Shown one piece after another: positions 57,094-64,000 of a DNA stretch of 64,000 bases (position 1 is its first letter; each line of letters starts with the position of its first letter). The translations under genes were made by a program, and so were the position numbers. Source of the stretch: Aquiflexum lacus (lineage in GTDB: Bacteria > Bacteroidota > Bacteroidia > Cytophagales > Cyclobacteriaceae); assembly GCF_015476655.1 (NCBI RefSeq), contig NZ_JABFHF010000003.1, forward strand, positions 277,482-341,481. Direction: 5' to 3'. A model generated the notes under the pieces. It saw only the letters and a program-made list of their open reading frames with translations. It did not search any database and was not told where the DNA came from.

Positions 57094-57504
57094 ATGAGAA
57101 AAATTGAACATTTGGGAATTGCAGTCAGGGATCTTCAAAAATCAAATGATCTCTTCAGGAAATTATTGGGTTCAGAACATTATAAAACAGAAAGTGTTGA
57201 AAAGGAGGGTGTCAAGACTTCTTTTTTTCAGGTAGGGGATACCAAAATAGAACTTTTGGAAGCAACAAGAGAAGATAGTCCAATAGCAAAATTTATTGAA
57301 AAGAAAGCAGAAGGAATCCACCACATTGCTTTCGATGTGGAAGATATCTTTAAGGAAATGGAAAGGCTGAGGGCGGAAGGATTTGAGATTTTGAATGATA
57401 TCCCTAAAGAAGGGGCGGATAATAAATTGGTGGTCTTTTTACATCCCCGGTCAACCAACGGGGTTTTAGTGGAGTTGTGTCAAGAAAAACAAGCCGATTT
57501 TTAA
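57094..57504 (+). CDS. mce: methylmalonyl-CoA epimerase
   Basis: A 136-residue VOC-fold (glyoxalase-like) enzyme that interconverts the R and S forms of methylmalonyl-CoA in propionate metabolism. Metal ligands are visible in IEHLGIAVRDL (His), KIELLEAT (Glu), GIHHIAFDV (His) and GVLVELCQ (Glu). The mutase genes are not in the window. Length and ends are normal. Confidence 0.92.
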   Translation: MRKIEHLGIAVRDLQKSNDLFRKLLGSEHYKTESVEKEGVKTSFFQVGDTKIELLEATREDSPIAKFIEKKAEGIHHIAFDVEDIFKEMERLRAEGFEILNDIPKEGADNKLVVFLHPRSTNGVLVELCQEKQADF

Positions 57505-57605
57505 ACGTTTGACCTTTTTTCTTTAATCCATTAATTCTGTAGTAAAAATTTCTTTAACTATTTTTTTTTCAAATTATCATCTTCTCTTAATTCATTTACA
57601 ATGCT

Positions 57606-57939
57606 ATGAAACCATCAATCAAAATTTTTCTGATTATTCCAGTGTTTGTTCTTTTGTCTTTAATCCAACAAAATTGCCTTGCCCAAGAAGTGGGTGAAAG
57701 CAGGTTTGGAATTCAGTTGTCATATGGCAATCCCTATTTTATCCCAGGCAAGTAGAGAATTCTTTGGAGCTTTTCGGCTTGGATTTTCTCTTGGTGTTGG
57801 CAAGGAGTTCAACTTGGGGGAGAAGTATGCTTTATTGATTGTCCCAACTTTTAATGCCAATCCATTTTTCCCTACAAACACAGAAGGTATGACCCAATTG
57901 GGAATTCGCAGTATCTTTGCATTTCCAGGTAAGAAATAA
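57606..57939 (+). pseudogene. small exported beta-barrel-type protein disrupted by a frameshift
   Basis: From the ATG at 57606 one frame gives a signal peptide (IFLIIPVFVLLSLIQQNCLA-Q) and mature residues EVGESRFGIQLSYGNPYFIP, then stops at a TAG near 57753. The adjacent frame then carries on with REFFGAFRLGFSLGVGKEFN, LGEKYALLIVPTFNANPFFP and ends GIRSIFAFPGKK at 57939. The two halves together read as a small outer-membrane barrel protein, with a +1 shift (one base inserted or two lost) around 57745-57755. A stand-alone second half from an internal ATG would lack a signal peptide. Sequencing error is the alternative. Confidence 0.6.
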
Positions 57940-57951
57940 AAAGTACAAAAT

Positions 57952-58980
57952 ATGTCCGAAGAAAGAACTGAGATCTCTGAAATAGGAGAATTTGGTCTGA
58001 TTGACCATCTGAATGAAAAAATAATCATCAAAAACGCGTCTACCATCAAAGGAATCGGTGATGATGCAGCAGTCATTGAAGCTGGTGACCATGTCAAAGT
58101 GGTGACAACTGATTTATTGTTGGAAGGGGTTCATTTTGATATGTCTTATGCACCATTGCCCCATATTGGATTTAAGGCAGTCGCTGTCAATGTCTCTGAT
58201 GTAGCAGCCATGAATGCCGTACCAAAGCAGATTACTGTAAGCATTGCACTTTCCAATAGATTCTCTGTGGAGGCCGTTGAGGCCCTGTATGCAGGAATCA
58301 ATGCAGCTGCCGAGCATTATGGCGTAGATGTCATAGGCGGGGATACTACTGCTTCCCGCTCGGGTTTGGTGATATCGGTGACCGCCATAGGGGAAGCCAA
58401 AAAAGAATCTTTGAGTTTTCGATCAGGTGCCAAGGTCAACGATATCATTTGTGTCACAGGAGATCTGGGTGGTGCTTTGGTAGGTTTGCAGATTTTGGAA
58501 AGGGAAAAGCAGGTCTATTTGGCTAATCCCGATATGAAACCTGAATTGGAAAAATACAGCTACGTTACGGGAAGACAATTAAGGCCTGAAGCGAGAATGG
58601 ACATTGTCCATGAATTGAGGGAATTGGGGATTGTGCCCAGTAGTATGATGGATGTTTCAGATGGCTTGGCTTCTGAATTGTTTCATATCTGTAAGGCATC
58701 CAAAATCGGTGTTACCATCTATGAGGATAAATTACCCATTGACAAACAGACTTTTGATACCGCAGTTGAACTGAATTTGGATCCGATTACCTGTGTTTTG
58801 AATGGGGGAGAGGATTACGAATTGTTGTTCACCATTGACCAAAAGGATTTTGAAAAATTGGAAAAACATGCTGATATCCATTTTATCGGTCATGTGACCA
58901 AGGAAGAGGAAGGGAAGTTTTTGGTAACAAAAAGCGGAACGGCAGTACAGTTAAAAGCCCAAGGTTGGAAGCATTTTTAA
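57952..58980 (+). CDS. thiL: thiamine-monophosphate kinase
   Basis: A 342-residue ThiL of the PurM/ThiL superfamily, making thiamine diphosphate. ISEIGEFGLIDHL, the ATP/Mg motif GIGDDAAVIEAG, VTTDLLLEGVHFDMS, VIGGDTTASRSGLVISVTAI and the late NGGEDYELLFTI are hallmark segments. Single gene after the disrupted barrel gene, 12 bp gap, so it may share that transcript. Confidence 0.95.
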   Translation: MSEERTEISEIGEFGLIDHLNEKIIIKNASTIKGIGDDAAVIEAGDHVKVVTTDLLLEGVHFDMSYAPLPHIGFKAVAVNVSDVAAMNAVPKQITVSIALSNRFSVEAVEALYAGINAAAEHYGVDVIGGDTTASRSGLVISVTAIGEAKKESLSFRSGAKVNDIICVTGDLGGALVGLQILEREKQVYLANPDMKPELEKYSYVTGRQLRPEARMDIVHELRELGIVPSSMMDVSDGLASELFHICKASKIGVTIYEDKLPIDKQTFDTAVELNLDPITCVLNGGEDYELLFTIDQKDFEKLEKHADIHFIGHVTKEEEGKFLVTKSGTAVQLKAQGWKHF

Positions 58981-58982
58981 AA

Positions 58983-59468
58983 TCATAGTTCTCCAACTTT
59001 TCCAAGGGCATAATTTACCAATTTATCGTCCAATCTGAAATTGAGTTTCTTTTTAAGGACCTCAATTTCAGATTTTAATGAATCTATCTTTCCTTCAATT
59101 TTACATCTAATCAAAAGCCCCAATATTCCGGTAATTTTTATTCCCAAATTTTCAGCTATTTTCCTTCCTTTTTTCTCATCAATGAGTAAAAGGTCAGCGC
59201 TTCTTTCCATACAAACTAATATTGATTCAGACTCTCCAATATCTAAAACTTTGCTTAACTCATTTAATGCAATTTTATTTCTACATTCAGCTACAATAAA
59301 TGATCCGTGGGATAATGGGCCTAAATCATAGCCATATTTTATCAGTGATTGGGTTTCTTCAAAGACTGATAATGGAATTAAAATCTGATCAAAAAATTCA
59401 GTTAGTATTTCGATTTTTCCCAATGCCAAAAAACCTAAGATAACTGATGAATCAGCTACTACTTTCAT
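58983..59468 (-). CDS. DUF3368 PIN-like toxin
   Basis: A 161-residue PIN-fold protein. The acidic residues typical of these metal-dependent RNases are visible: Asp in VVADSSVIL at the start, Glu in VFEET, Glu/Asp in LDIGESESILV and Asp in LLIDEKKGR. DUF3368 proteins are the toxin half of a type II pair with UPF0175 antitoxins. The ATG overlaps the end of the antitoxin gene by 17 bases, the usual order antitoxin then toxin. Probably a tRNA- or rRNA-cleaving enzyme by family, target unknown. Confidence 0.85.
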   Translation of the reverse strand: MKVVADSSVILGFLALGKIEILTEFFDQILIPLSVFEETQSLIKYGYDLGPLSHGSFIVAECRNKIALNELSKVLDIGESESILVCMERSADLLLIDEKKGRKIAENLGIKITGILGLLIRCKIEGKIDSLKSEIEVLKKKLNFRLDDKLVNYALGKVGEL

Positions 59469-59697
59469 TTTGCAATTTCAGGTTGATCAAATCAATGTTT
59501 AAATCTTCGATGTCATAGTTAACAGTTTCATTCCTATTGGCTAACTCCTTTAAAAATTGAATTCTATCAATCCCGGCAAAGTGAAATGCTTGGCCAATAG
59601 AAAACTTACCTCTTTTGTATAAAGCAACACTGAGTTCAAGTTTGATATCTTTTTCGTCTAATCCCACTTCCGGAAAATTTTCAAGGGAAATCTTCAT
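59452..59697 (-). CDS. UPF0175-family antitoxin
   Basis: An 81-residue protein with the UPF0175 helix-turn-helix style core VALYKRGKFSIGQAFHFAGI and DRIQFLKELANRN. These small proteins pair with DUF3368 PIN toxins and probably repress their own operon. It overlaps the toxin by 17 bases. Divergent from the ERCC4 nuclease, 61 bp away, with a shared upstream region. Confidence 0.85.
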   Translation of the reverse strand: MKISLENFPEVGLDEKDIKLELSVALYKRGKFSIGQAFHFAGIDRIQFLKELANRNETVNYDIEDLNIDLINLKLQNESSS

Positions 59698-59758
59698 ATT
59701 CTATTTGTTTATTGATCTAAATATAGGAAATTTTATTTTCAAAATCTGGTTCTTAACT

Positions 59759-60439
59759 ATGTCGAGACTTATCAAATCATCTTATTTTTATCCTTTAGAG
59801 GTTATTATTGACGATAGGGAACCCATGTCTGTTGAAAAGGAATTGCTGGCAAAGGGAAATTTGTTGGTGCAGAGAAAAAGGTTGGATGTTGGGGATTATA
59901 TTTTTGACAACGATTTATTGGTGGAAAGAAAAACTGTGGTTGACTTCTGTGGATCCATTAAAGATGGTCGGCTTTTTAAGCAAGTAAGCAAACTTGCAAA
60001 AAGTAAAATTCCGGGGATATTGATTTTGGAGGGGAAGCAAAAAGAATTTAAAGAGACTGATTTTTCTGTTTCAGCTATTCAAGGTATTTTGGTTTCCATC
60101 AGCCTAGGATTCAAAATTCCAATTCTTCAGTCCAAAGGAATAAAAGAAACAGTAGCGATTATGTTGCAGGGCTATAAGCAACTGACAAAGGACAGACTTC
60201 AAGACCAAAGGGTTTATCCCCGTAAGGGAAATTTTAAGAAGGGTAAAGATCAATCTTTAAAACAAAAGATCCATATACTGGAAGGCTTTCCAGGAATAGG
60301 AGTGGACAGGGCAGAAAGATTATTGGATCACTTTGGAAGTTTAAAGGCTGCTTTTGATGCGGATTTTGAAAAACTCCTGAGTGTACCGGGCTTTGGAAGA
60401 ATTTCTGCCCTTAAGTTCATTGAAATTCTTGATGATTAA
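59759..60439 (+). CDS. ERCC4-domain (XPF-like) nuclease with HhH tail
   Basis: A 226-residue protein. Residues about 14-140 form an ERCC4 nuclease domain: EVIIDDREPMSVEKELLAKG, then the catalytic GDYIFDNDLLVERKTVVDF (the GDxnERKxxxD signature) and IPGILILEGKQ. The C-terminus (about 175-226) is a helix-hairpin-helix pair, ILEGFPGIGVDRAERLLDHF and LLSVPGFGRISALKFIEIL, as in XPF/Mus81/Hef. The ATG at 59759 is chosen because the upstream extension has no homology. No helicase domain is fused. A structure-specific DNA repair role is inferred from eukaryotic and archaeal relatives; the bacterial family is little studied. Confidence 0.85.
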   Translation: MSRLIKSSYFYPLEVIIDDREPMSVEKELLAKGNLLVQRKRLDVGDYIFDNDLLVERKTVVDFCGSIKDGRLFKQVSKLAKSKIPGILILEGKQKEFKETDFSVSAIQGILVSISLGFKIPILQSKGIKETVAIMLQGYKQLTKDRLQDQRVYPRKGNFKKGKDQSLKQKIHILEGFPGIGVDRAERLLDHFGSLKAAFDADFEKLLSVPGFGRISALKFIEILDD

Positions 60440-60527
60440 AGGTTCATTTGAGCATCCATAGGAAGCCCAAATGAATGTAATATTTACTTTTTTTAAAGAA
60501 TCAGCCAATCTTTTCAGTCGCTTCGAT

Positions 60528-61619
60528 TTATGTTGCTGCCTCATCTTTAGGTGGTTTTCGATGCCAGTAAGATGCTAAAACTGAACCTGTGATGTTCATC
60601 ATCGGGCCAAAAACGGCGGCAGCCAAACCAACAGTCGCAATCTTACCCATTTCCTTGGCCAGTCCTGAGGCTAATCCCGCATTTTGCATGCCGACTTCAA
60701 GGGCAATTGTTCGGCAATCGCTTTCATTCATCCTGAAGAGTTTTCCCATCCAATAACCTAAGGTATATCCACTTAAGTTGTGAAAAAGAACCAAAAGAAT
60801 CAGCAATGGCCCAATGGACAAGAGATTATCCCTTCCGGCGGCGGTAATGATGACGATGATCACGGCAATGCCGATCATAGAAACCAAAGGCATGGCAGCG
60901 TCAAGCCATTTCATTTTTCCGCCCAGGTATTTGTTGAACAGTAATCCTGCTCCGATGGGTATAATTACAATTTTCACGATATCCAAGAACATTCCCCAAA
61001 CGTTGACTTCCACAAATTCTCCAGCTAACCAACCCATCAGGACAGGTGTGATAAAAGGTGCCAACATCGTGGTAATGGCTGTAATGGTGATTGATAATGC
61101 CAAATTTGCTTTTGCCAAAAAGCTCATGACATTAGAAGCCATACCACTAGGGGAACAACCAATCAATATTAGACCCGCAGCAATCTCAGGTGGAAATCCA
61201 CTGGATTTTGCCAAAGTATAACCTATAAAAGGCATGATAGAAAATTGACAAAAAACACCTATTAAAACACCTTTTGGCATTTTTACCACTCCATGGAAAT
61301 CTCTTAGGCTCATAGATGTACCCATTCCAAACATGATGATCTGAAGCAGCGGAGTAATTAATCCGCTCAATTTGAAACCACCCATTTCCTGAAAAAAAAC
61401 AGGATAAAACATGGCTGCAGTAACAGAGGCAAAAATCATGATGGTGTAGGTAAAGCCCTTGAGTTTTTCAAAACCCCTGAACCCTATCCCTAATAAAACA
61501 AAAAATAAAATCAACAGAGGCCCTATAAATACTGTATGATCCATCAGAAACAGGATTCCGGACAATAATAATACTGGCAAAGAAAGCCATAATAGTGTTT
61601 TAAATACGTGTGGTTTCAA
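60528..61619 (-). CDS. bile acid:sodium symporter (BASS) family protein, TTG start
   Basis: A 363-residue membrane protein with about ten helices. IMFGMGTSMSLRDFHGVVKM, the GLILIGCSPSGMASNVMSFL crossover and EVGMQNAGLASGLAKEMG are BASS-family elements that bind sodium. In bacteria, family members carry organic anions such as pantoate, pyruvate or others, so the bile-acid name is historical. The start is a TTG at 61619; no ATG occurs until residue 27, after the first membrane segment has begun, so the TTG (or an upstream CTG) must be used. Confidence 0.88.
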   Translation of the reverse strand: MKPHVFKTLLWLSLPVLLLSGILFLMDHTVFIGPLLILFFVLLGIGFRGFEKLKGFTYTIMIFASVTAAMFYPVFFQEMGGFKLSGLITPLLQIIMFGMGTSMSLRDFHGVVKMPKGVLIGVFCQFSIMPFIGYTLAKSSGFPPEIAAGLILIGCSPSGMASNVMSFLAKANLALSITITAITTMLAPFITPVLMGWLAGEFVEVNVWGMFLDIVKIVIIPIGAGLLFNKYLGGKMKWLDAAMPLVSMIGIAVIIVIITAAGRDNLLSIGPLLILLVLFHNLSGYTLGYWMGKLFRMNESDCRTIALEVGMQNAGLASGLAKEMGKIATVGLAAAVFGPMMNITGSVLASYWHRKPPKDEAAT

Positions 61620-61761
61620 GGTGCAGGTTTTTTTGGGTTTGAAATAATGGGTAATCTATCAGCTAAATTTTAAAATCTAAAACCTCTAATATAAAAACCA
61701 ACATCAATGATAAAATTATTCAACCTTAGAACAAAAATTTCCAATTGAAATAGTTCCTTGG

Positions 61762-62238
61762 CTACTTTTTCTTGAATGACCATTTTATATAAAATCTTGC
61801 AACCACCTCACCGTCGGGATTGGTGCCGGTAGATATCATGGTCAAGGTGTTAGTTGCTCCTGTTGTTAAGTTGTCGAGTATTTGGGTCAGTTCAATTCCC
61901 TGATTACAAACAAAGGTGATTTTTTGGTTCGCCTTTTTGTGGTATTCAGCGCGGAAATCCACCACCAACATGCTGAATTTTCCTTTTCCTGCCATAGCCA
62001 ACTGACATAGTGCCCCGGTACTCAATTCCCCTGCACCTGCCATGGCTGCAAAATAGATGGATTTGAAAGGATTTTGACTTCTCCAGAAATAGGGAATGCT
62101 TACCCAACATTCCTCAGGAGTTATTTTCTTGATCTTTATTCTCCAAAAAACCACAGAGGGTAATTTAAAAAGCATGGCCCACCAATAAATAAAAGGGTTG
62201 TTCATTCTTTTCAGGTATTTCTTGGCTTCAGGGGTCAT
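61762..62238 (-). CDS. DUF4442 hotdog-fold protein
   Basis: A 158-residue protein from the ATG at 62238 (a TTG 78 bases upstream would add a doubtful leader). MNNPFIYWWAMLFKLPSVVF, VSIPYFWRSQNPFKSIYFAA and MAGAGELSTGALCQLAMAGK fit DUF4442, a hotdog thioesterase-like family related to PaaI. The substrate is likely a CoA thioester but is unknown. Divergent from the M48 protease with a 99-bp gap. Confidence 0.8.
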   Translation of the reverse strand: MTPEAKKYLKRMNNPFIYWWAMLFKLPSVVFWRIKIKKITPEECWVSIPYFWRSQNPFKSIYFAAMAGAGELSTGALCQLAMAGKGKFSMLVVDFRAEYHKKANQKITFVCNQGIELTQILDNLTTGATNTLTMISTGTNPDGEVVARFYIKWSFKKK

Positions 62239-62337
62239 ATGATTTTTGATTTTATTGTTCGTCAAATTAAGCAAAAAATTAAATTCCCTTTTTGAAATGG
62301 CATCTTTTTTGGGCAATTTCGGGCAAAATATAAGGAT

Positions 62338-63147
62338 ATGTTAAAGAAGATAATTTTTCTGTTGGCCTTGGGAATCACGGTGTATTCCTGTGCCAAAGTT
62401 CCCATGAGTGGAAGAAATCAATTGTCATTGGTGAGCAATGAGGAATTGTTGCCCATGGCGTATGTACAATACAATGATGTGTTGAAAGAAAGTAAAATTG
62501 TGACCAATACGGCCGAAGGACAAATGGTGGTGCGCGTAGGAAAAAGGATCGCTGAAGCAGTTAAAGTTTTCATGACCGAACAGGGTTTGGAGAAGGAATT
62601 GCAGGGTTTTGCCTGGGAATTCAATCTGATTGAGGATGACATCGTCAATGCCTGGTGTATGCCCGGTGGTAAAGTTGCCTTTTACACAGGTATCATGCCG
62701 ATATGCCAAGATGAAGCAGGTGTAGCGGTGGTGATGGGACATGAAGTAGCCCATGCCATTGCTAACCACGGCAGAGAAAGGATGTCAAACGGGATGTTGC
62801 TCAATGGATTGATCGGAACAGCCCAAGCTGCCATGGGTCAGAATCCCACCCTGACCCAAGATCTTTTTCTGCAGGCTTTTGGAGTAGGCGGTCAGTTGGG
62901 CATGTTGACTTTCTCGAGGACACATGAATTGGAAGCAGATCAGTTGGGACTAAATTTTATGGCTTTGGCCGGATATGACCCAAGGGTTGCTCCCGGTTTT
63001 TGGGATAGAATGGGAGAGGGACGCACAGGTGAAGAACCACCTGAATTTCTTTCCACACACCCCGGCCCCAAAAGAAGAAAGGATGAACTGAACAAAGCCA
63101 TGCCAAAGGCGATGGAGTATTATGAGAAGAGTGATAAGGTGAAGTAG
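62338..63147 (+). CDS. M48-family metalloprotease lipoprotein (LoiP/YcaL-like)
   Basis: A 269-residue zinc protease. Lipobox VYSC near residue 19, then VPMSGRNQLSLVSNEELLPM. The zinc motif is HEVAH in VVMGHEVAHAIANHGRERM, with the third ligand in THELEADQLGLNFM. It ends EFLSTHPGPKRRKDELNKAM, typical of the short periplasmic M48 group (Oma1/LoiP-like) that controls outer-membrane quality. Anchored by lipid and facing the periplasm. A heptad repeat tract follows it. Confidence 0.92.
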   Translation: MLKKIIFLLALGITVYSCAKVPMSGRNQLSLVSNEELLPMAYVQYNDVLKESKIVTNTAEGQMVVRVGKRIAEAVKVFMTEQGLEKELQGFAWEFNLIEDDIVNAWCMPGGKVAFYTGIMPICQDEAGVAVVMGHEVAHAIANHGRERMSNGMLLNGLIGTAQAAMGQNPTLTQDLFLQAFGVGGQLGMLTFSRTHELEADQLGLNFMALAGYDPRVAPGFWDRMGEGRTGEEPPEFLSTHPGPKRRKDELNKAMPKAMEYYEKSDKVK

Positions 63148-63152
63148 TTGGG

Positions 63153-63246
63153 GGATTTGGATTTAAGATTTTAGATTTTAGATTTAGGATTGCCTTCAGA
63201 TAGCGGGATTAGATTTAAGATTTTAGATCTAAGGTTTGAGTTGGGA
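63153..63246 (+). repeat. degenerate 7-bp repeat tracts (site F)
   Basis: Just after the M48 stop. First tract 63153-63194: GGATTTG, GATTTAA, GATTTTA, GATTTTA, GATTTAG, GATTGCC. Second tract 63205-63246: GGGATTA, GATTTAA, GATTTTA, GATCTAA, GGTTTGA, GTTGGGA. All units begin with G on the plus (sense) strand. Confidence 0.8.
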
Positions 63247-63334
63247 GGTGGATTGTCCGTTAGGGGCAGTTGGATTGAGTATTAAATGATGAGTGAAGAA
63301 TGATAAGATGGGGAGAAATCAAAGAAAATAAAAT

Positions 63335-63375
63335 CAAAAAGCCTGACCTGATGGTCGGGCTTTTTGCTTTTTTAA
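63335..63375 (+). terminator. terminator of the M48 gene
   Basis: Stem AAAAAGCC(T)GACC / GGTC(G)GGCTTTTT with loop TGAT, then TTTTTGCTTTTTT. It lies about 190 bases after the stop, beyond the heptad tract, so the repeats would be transcribed. Confidence 0.8.
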
Positions 63376-63538
63376 TGAAAAGCTACATGGGTTTTAGCCA
63401 AAAGATAGATTTCCAAATAGGCGTGAAATCTTCCCAAAAGGTGTAAAGGATTCAAACCTTCCCTGTTTTTGGCGGAAAGCCTAATTCACTTTTGACATTA
63501 TTTCGGCCAAAAACCGGAGACGTTTTGTTGATCATTGT

Positions 63539-63600
63539 CCCCGGGTTGCGTTCCTTACCCGGGGCTACCCATATTTGATCCCTATGGGATCATTTTTTAA
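63539..63600. repeat. two-hairpin dispersed-repeat-like element
   Basis: CCCCGGGT / ACCCGGGG (63539-63546 and 63557-63564) forms one hairpin; GATCCC TAT GGGATC (63577-63591) followed by ATTTTTT forms a second. The layout resembles dispersed intergenic repeats common in Bacteroidota, but I cannot test copy number here. The rest of 63376-63880 shows no gene. Confidence 0.45.
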
Positions 63601-63878
63601 TTCAAACCGGCTGCTATCAATAATCAGCCAAATAAATCCTCAGAAATAAGCCGAAACAAGCAATCATCCAATAAAACAAAATCCCAAATAGAAAAAATAC
63701 CCTGTTTACGGTATTTTTTGTGGAGGAAGAATATAGTAGGTTTAGAAAATAAAAGGAAAGAAAAACCAGACTGATCTATTTATATTTTATAAATCTGTCT
63801 GGGAAATCCAAACAGATAAGTAAGTTGCCAGTAATGTGAACAAACCGCAAAATGTTTCCATATAATTCAACTTTTTAT

Positions 63879-63886
63879 TATCTTTG
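63879..63886 (+). promoter_or_regulatory. putative -7 box near the right edge
   Basis: TATCTTTG matches TAnnTTTG and is followed ten bases later by an ATG whose frame ends at once (ATGAATTAA). It may drive the toxin-like fragment downstream. Confidence 0.3.
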
Positions 63887-63899
63887 TTCTGTATCATGA

Positions 63900-64000
63900 A
63901 TTAAAAAACTGACTGATGAAATTTGGGAGTTCAGGACAAAATATAGCGGACTGCAATATCGACTTTTCGCATTTTGGGACAAAACAGACAAATCTGAAAC
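63900..64000 (+). pseudogene. HigB/Gp49-like toxin fragment, start missing, continues past window
   Basis: One frame from 63900 to the edge reads KKLTDEIWEFRTKYSGLQYR and LFAFWDKTDKSE, very like the central part of RelE/HigB (phage Gp49-like) toxins, in which this text lies around residue 55-85. A TGA stands directly upstream in frame (63897-63899) and no ATG, GTG or TTG precedes the conserved part, so the N-terminal half is absent. It may be a truncated relic, or use a rare start. The C-terminus lies outside the window. Confidence 0.4.

Overview
The window looks like chromosome from a member of the Bacteroidota, most likely order Cytophagales and close to Cyclobacteriaceae (Algoriphagus-like). 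The evidence is SusC/SusD and TonB receptor/DUF4249 pairs, many lipoproteins, type IX secretion (T9SS) sorting-domain debris, TAnnTTTG-type promoter boxes, few Shine-Dalgarno sites and typical Bacteroidota gene sets. No transposase, integrase, rRNA or CRISPR array was seen. The placement is by gene content and protein style, not by a search.

Layout. 0-17 kb: the 5' part of a large PKD-repeat secreted protein, then core genes (STAS, RNase Z, queuosine-precursor transporter, purC, a MORN-type repeat protein, thiolase, batB/batC, TonB receptor with DUF4249 lipoprotein, THUMP methyltransferase, M28 peptidase). 17-18.5 kb: AI-2E-family permease and tRNA-Pro. 19-27.6 kb: a carbohydrate island with a GH68 levansucrase-like lipoprotein, CE1-type esterases, a sugar dehydrogenase and a SASA-type acetylesterase. 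Three of its hydrolases carry one in-frame stop each, and T9SS sorting-domain relics lie among them, so it appears to be decaying. 27.9-34.6 kb: intact genes for exported oxidation enzymes (lipoprotein PQQ/cytochrome c dehydrogenase, double cupin with ABM domain, exported RraA-family protein, cupin-SMP-30 lactonase fusion). 34.9-41.2 kb: a CusCBA-like metal efflux operon plus a small His/Cys-rich protein. 41.4-45 kb: small DUF proteins and a lipoprotein serpin. 45.6-57 kb: metZ behind a distant SAM riboswitch, pth-rplY-prs, comB, gcvT, a SusCD pair and an IscA-type protein. 57-63 kb: methylmalonyl-CoA epimerase, a frameshifted small outer-membrane protein, thiL, a UPF0175/DUF3368 toxin-antitoxin pair, an ERCC4 nuclease, a bile acid:sodium symporter, a DUF4442 protein and an M48 protease.

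The sequence features least explained by genes are in the gaps. At least six intergenic tracts are built of degenerate 7-bp units that nearly all begin with G (usually GA) on one strand; four lie in the 3' flank of a gene with the G strand in the sense orientation. The metZ leader holds an 11-bp tandem repeat. Composite palindromes (a 24-bp perfect stem at 45.2 kb, a REP-like unit at 34.8 kb) add to this. These repeat families, the cluster of single-nonsense genes and the exported oxidation locus are the main leads. Nothing was run against a database; family names come from recognised motifs.
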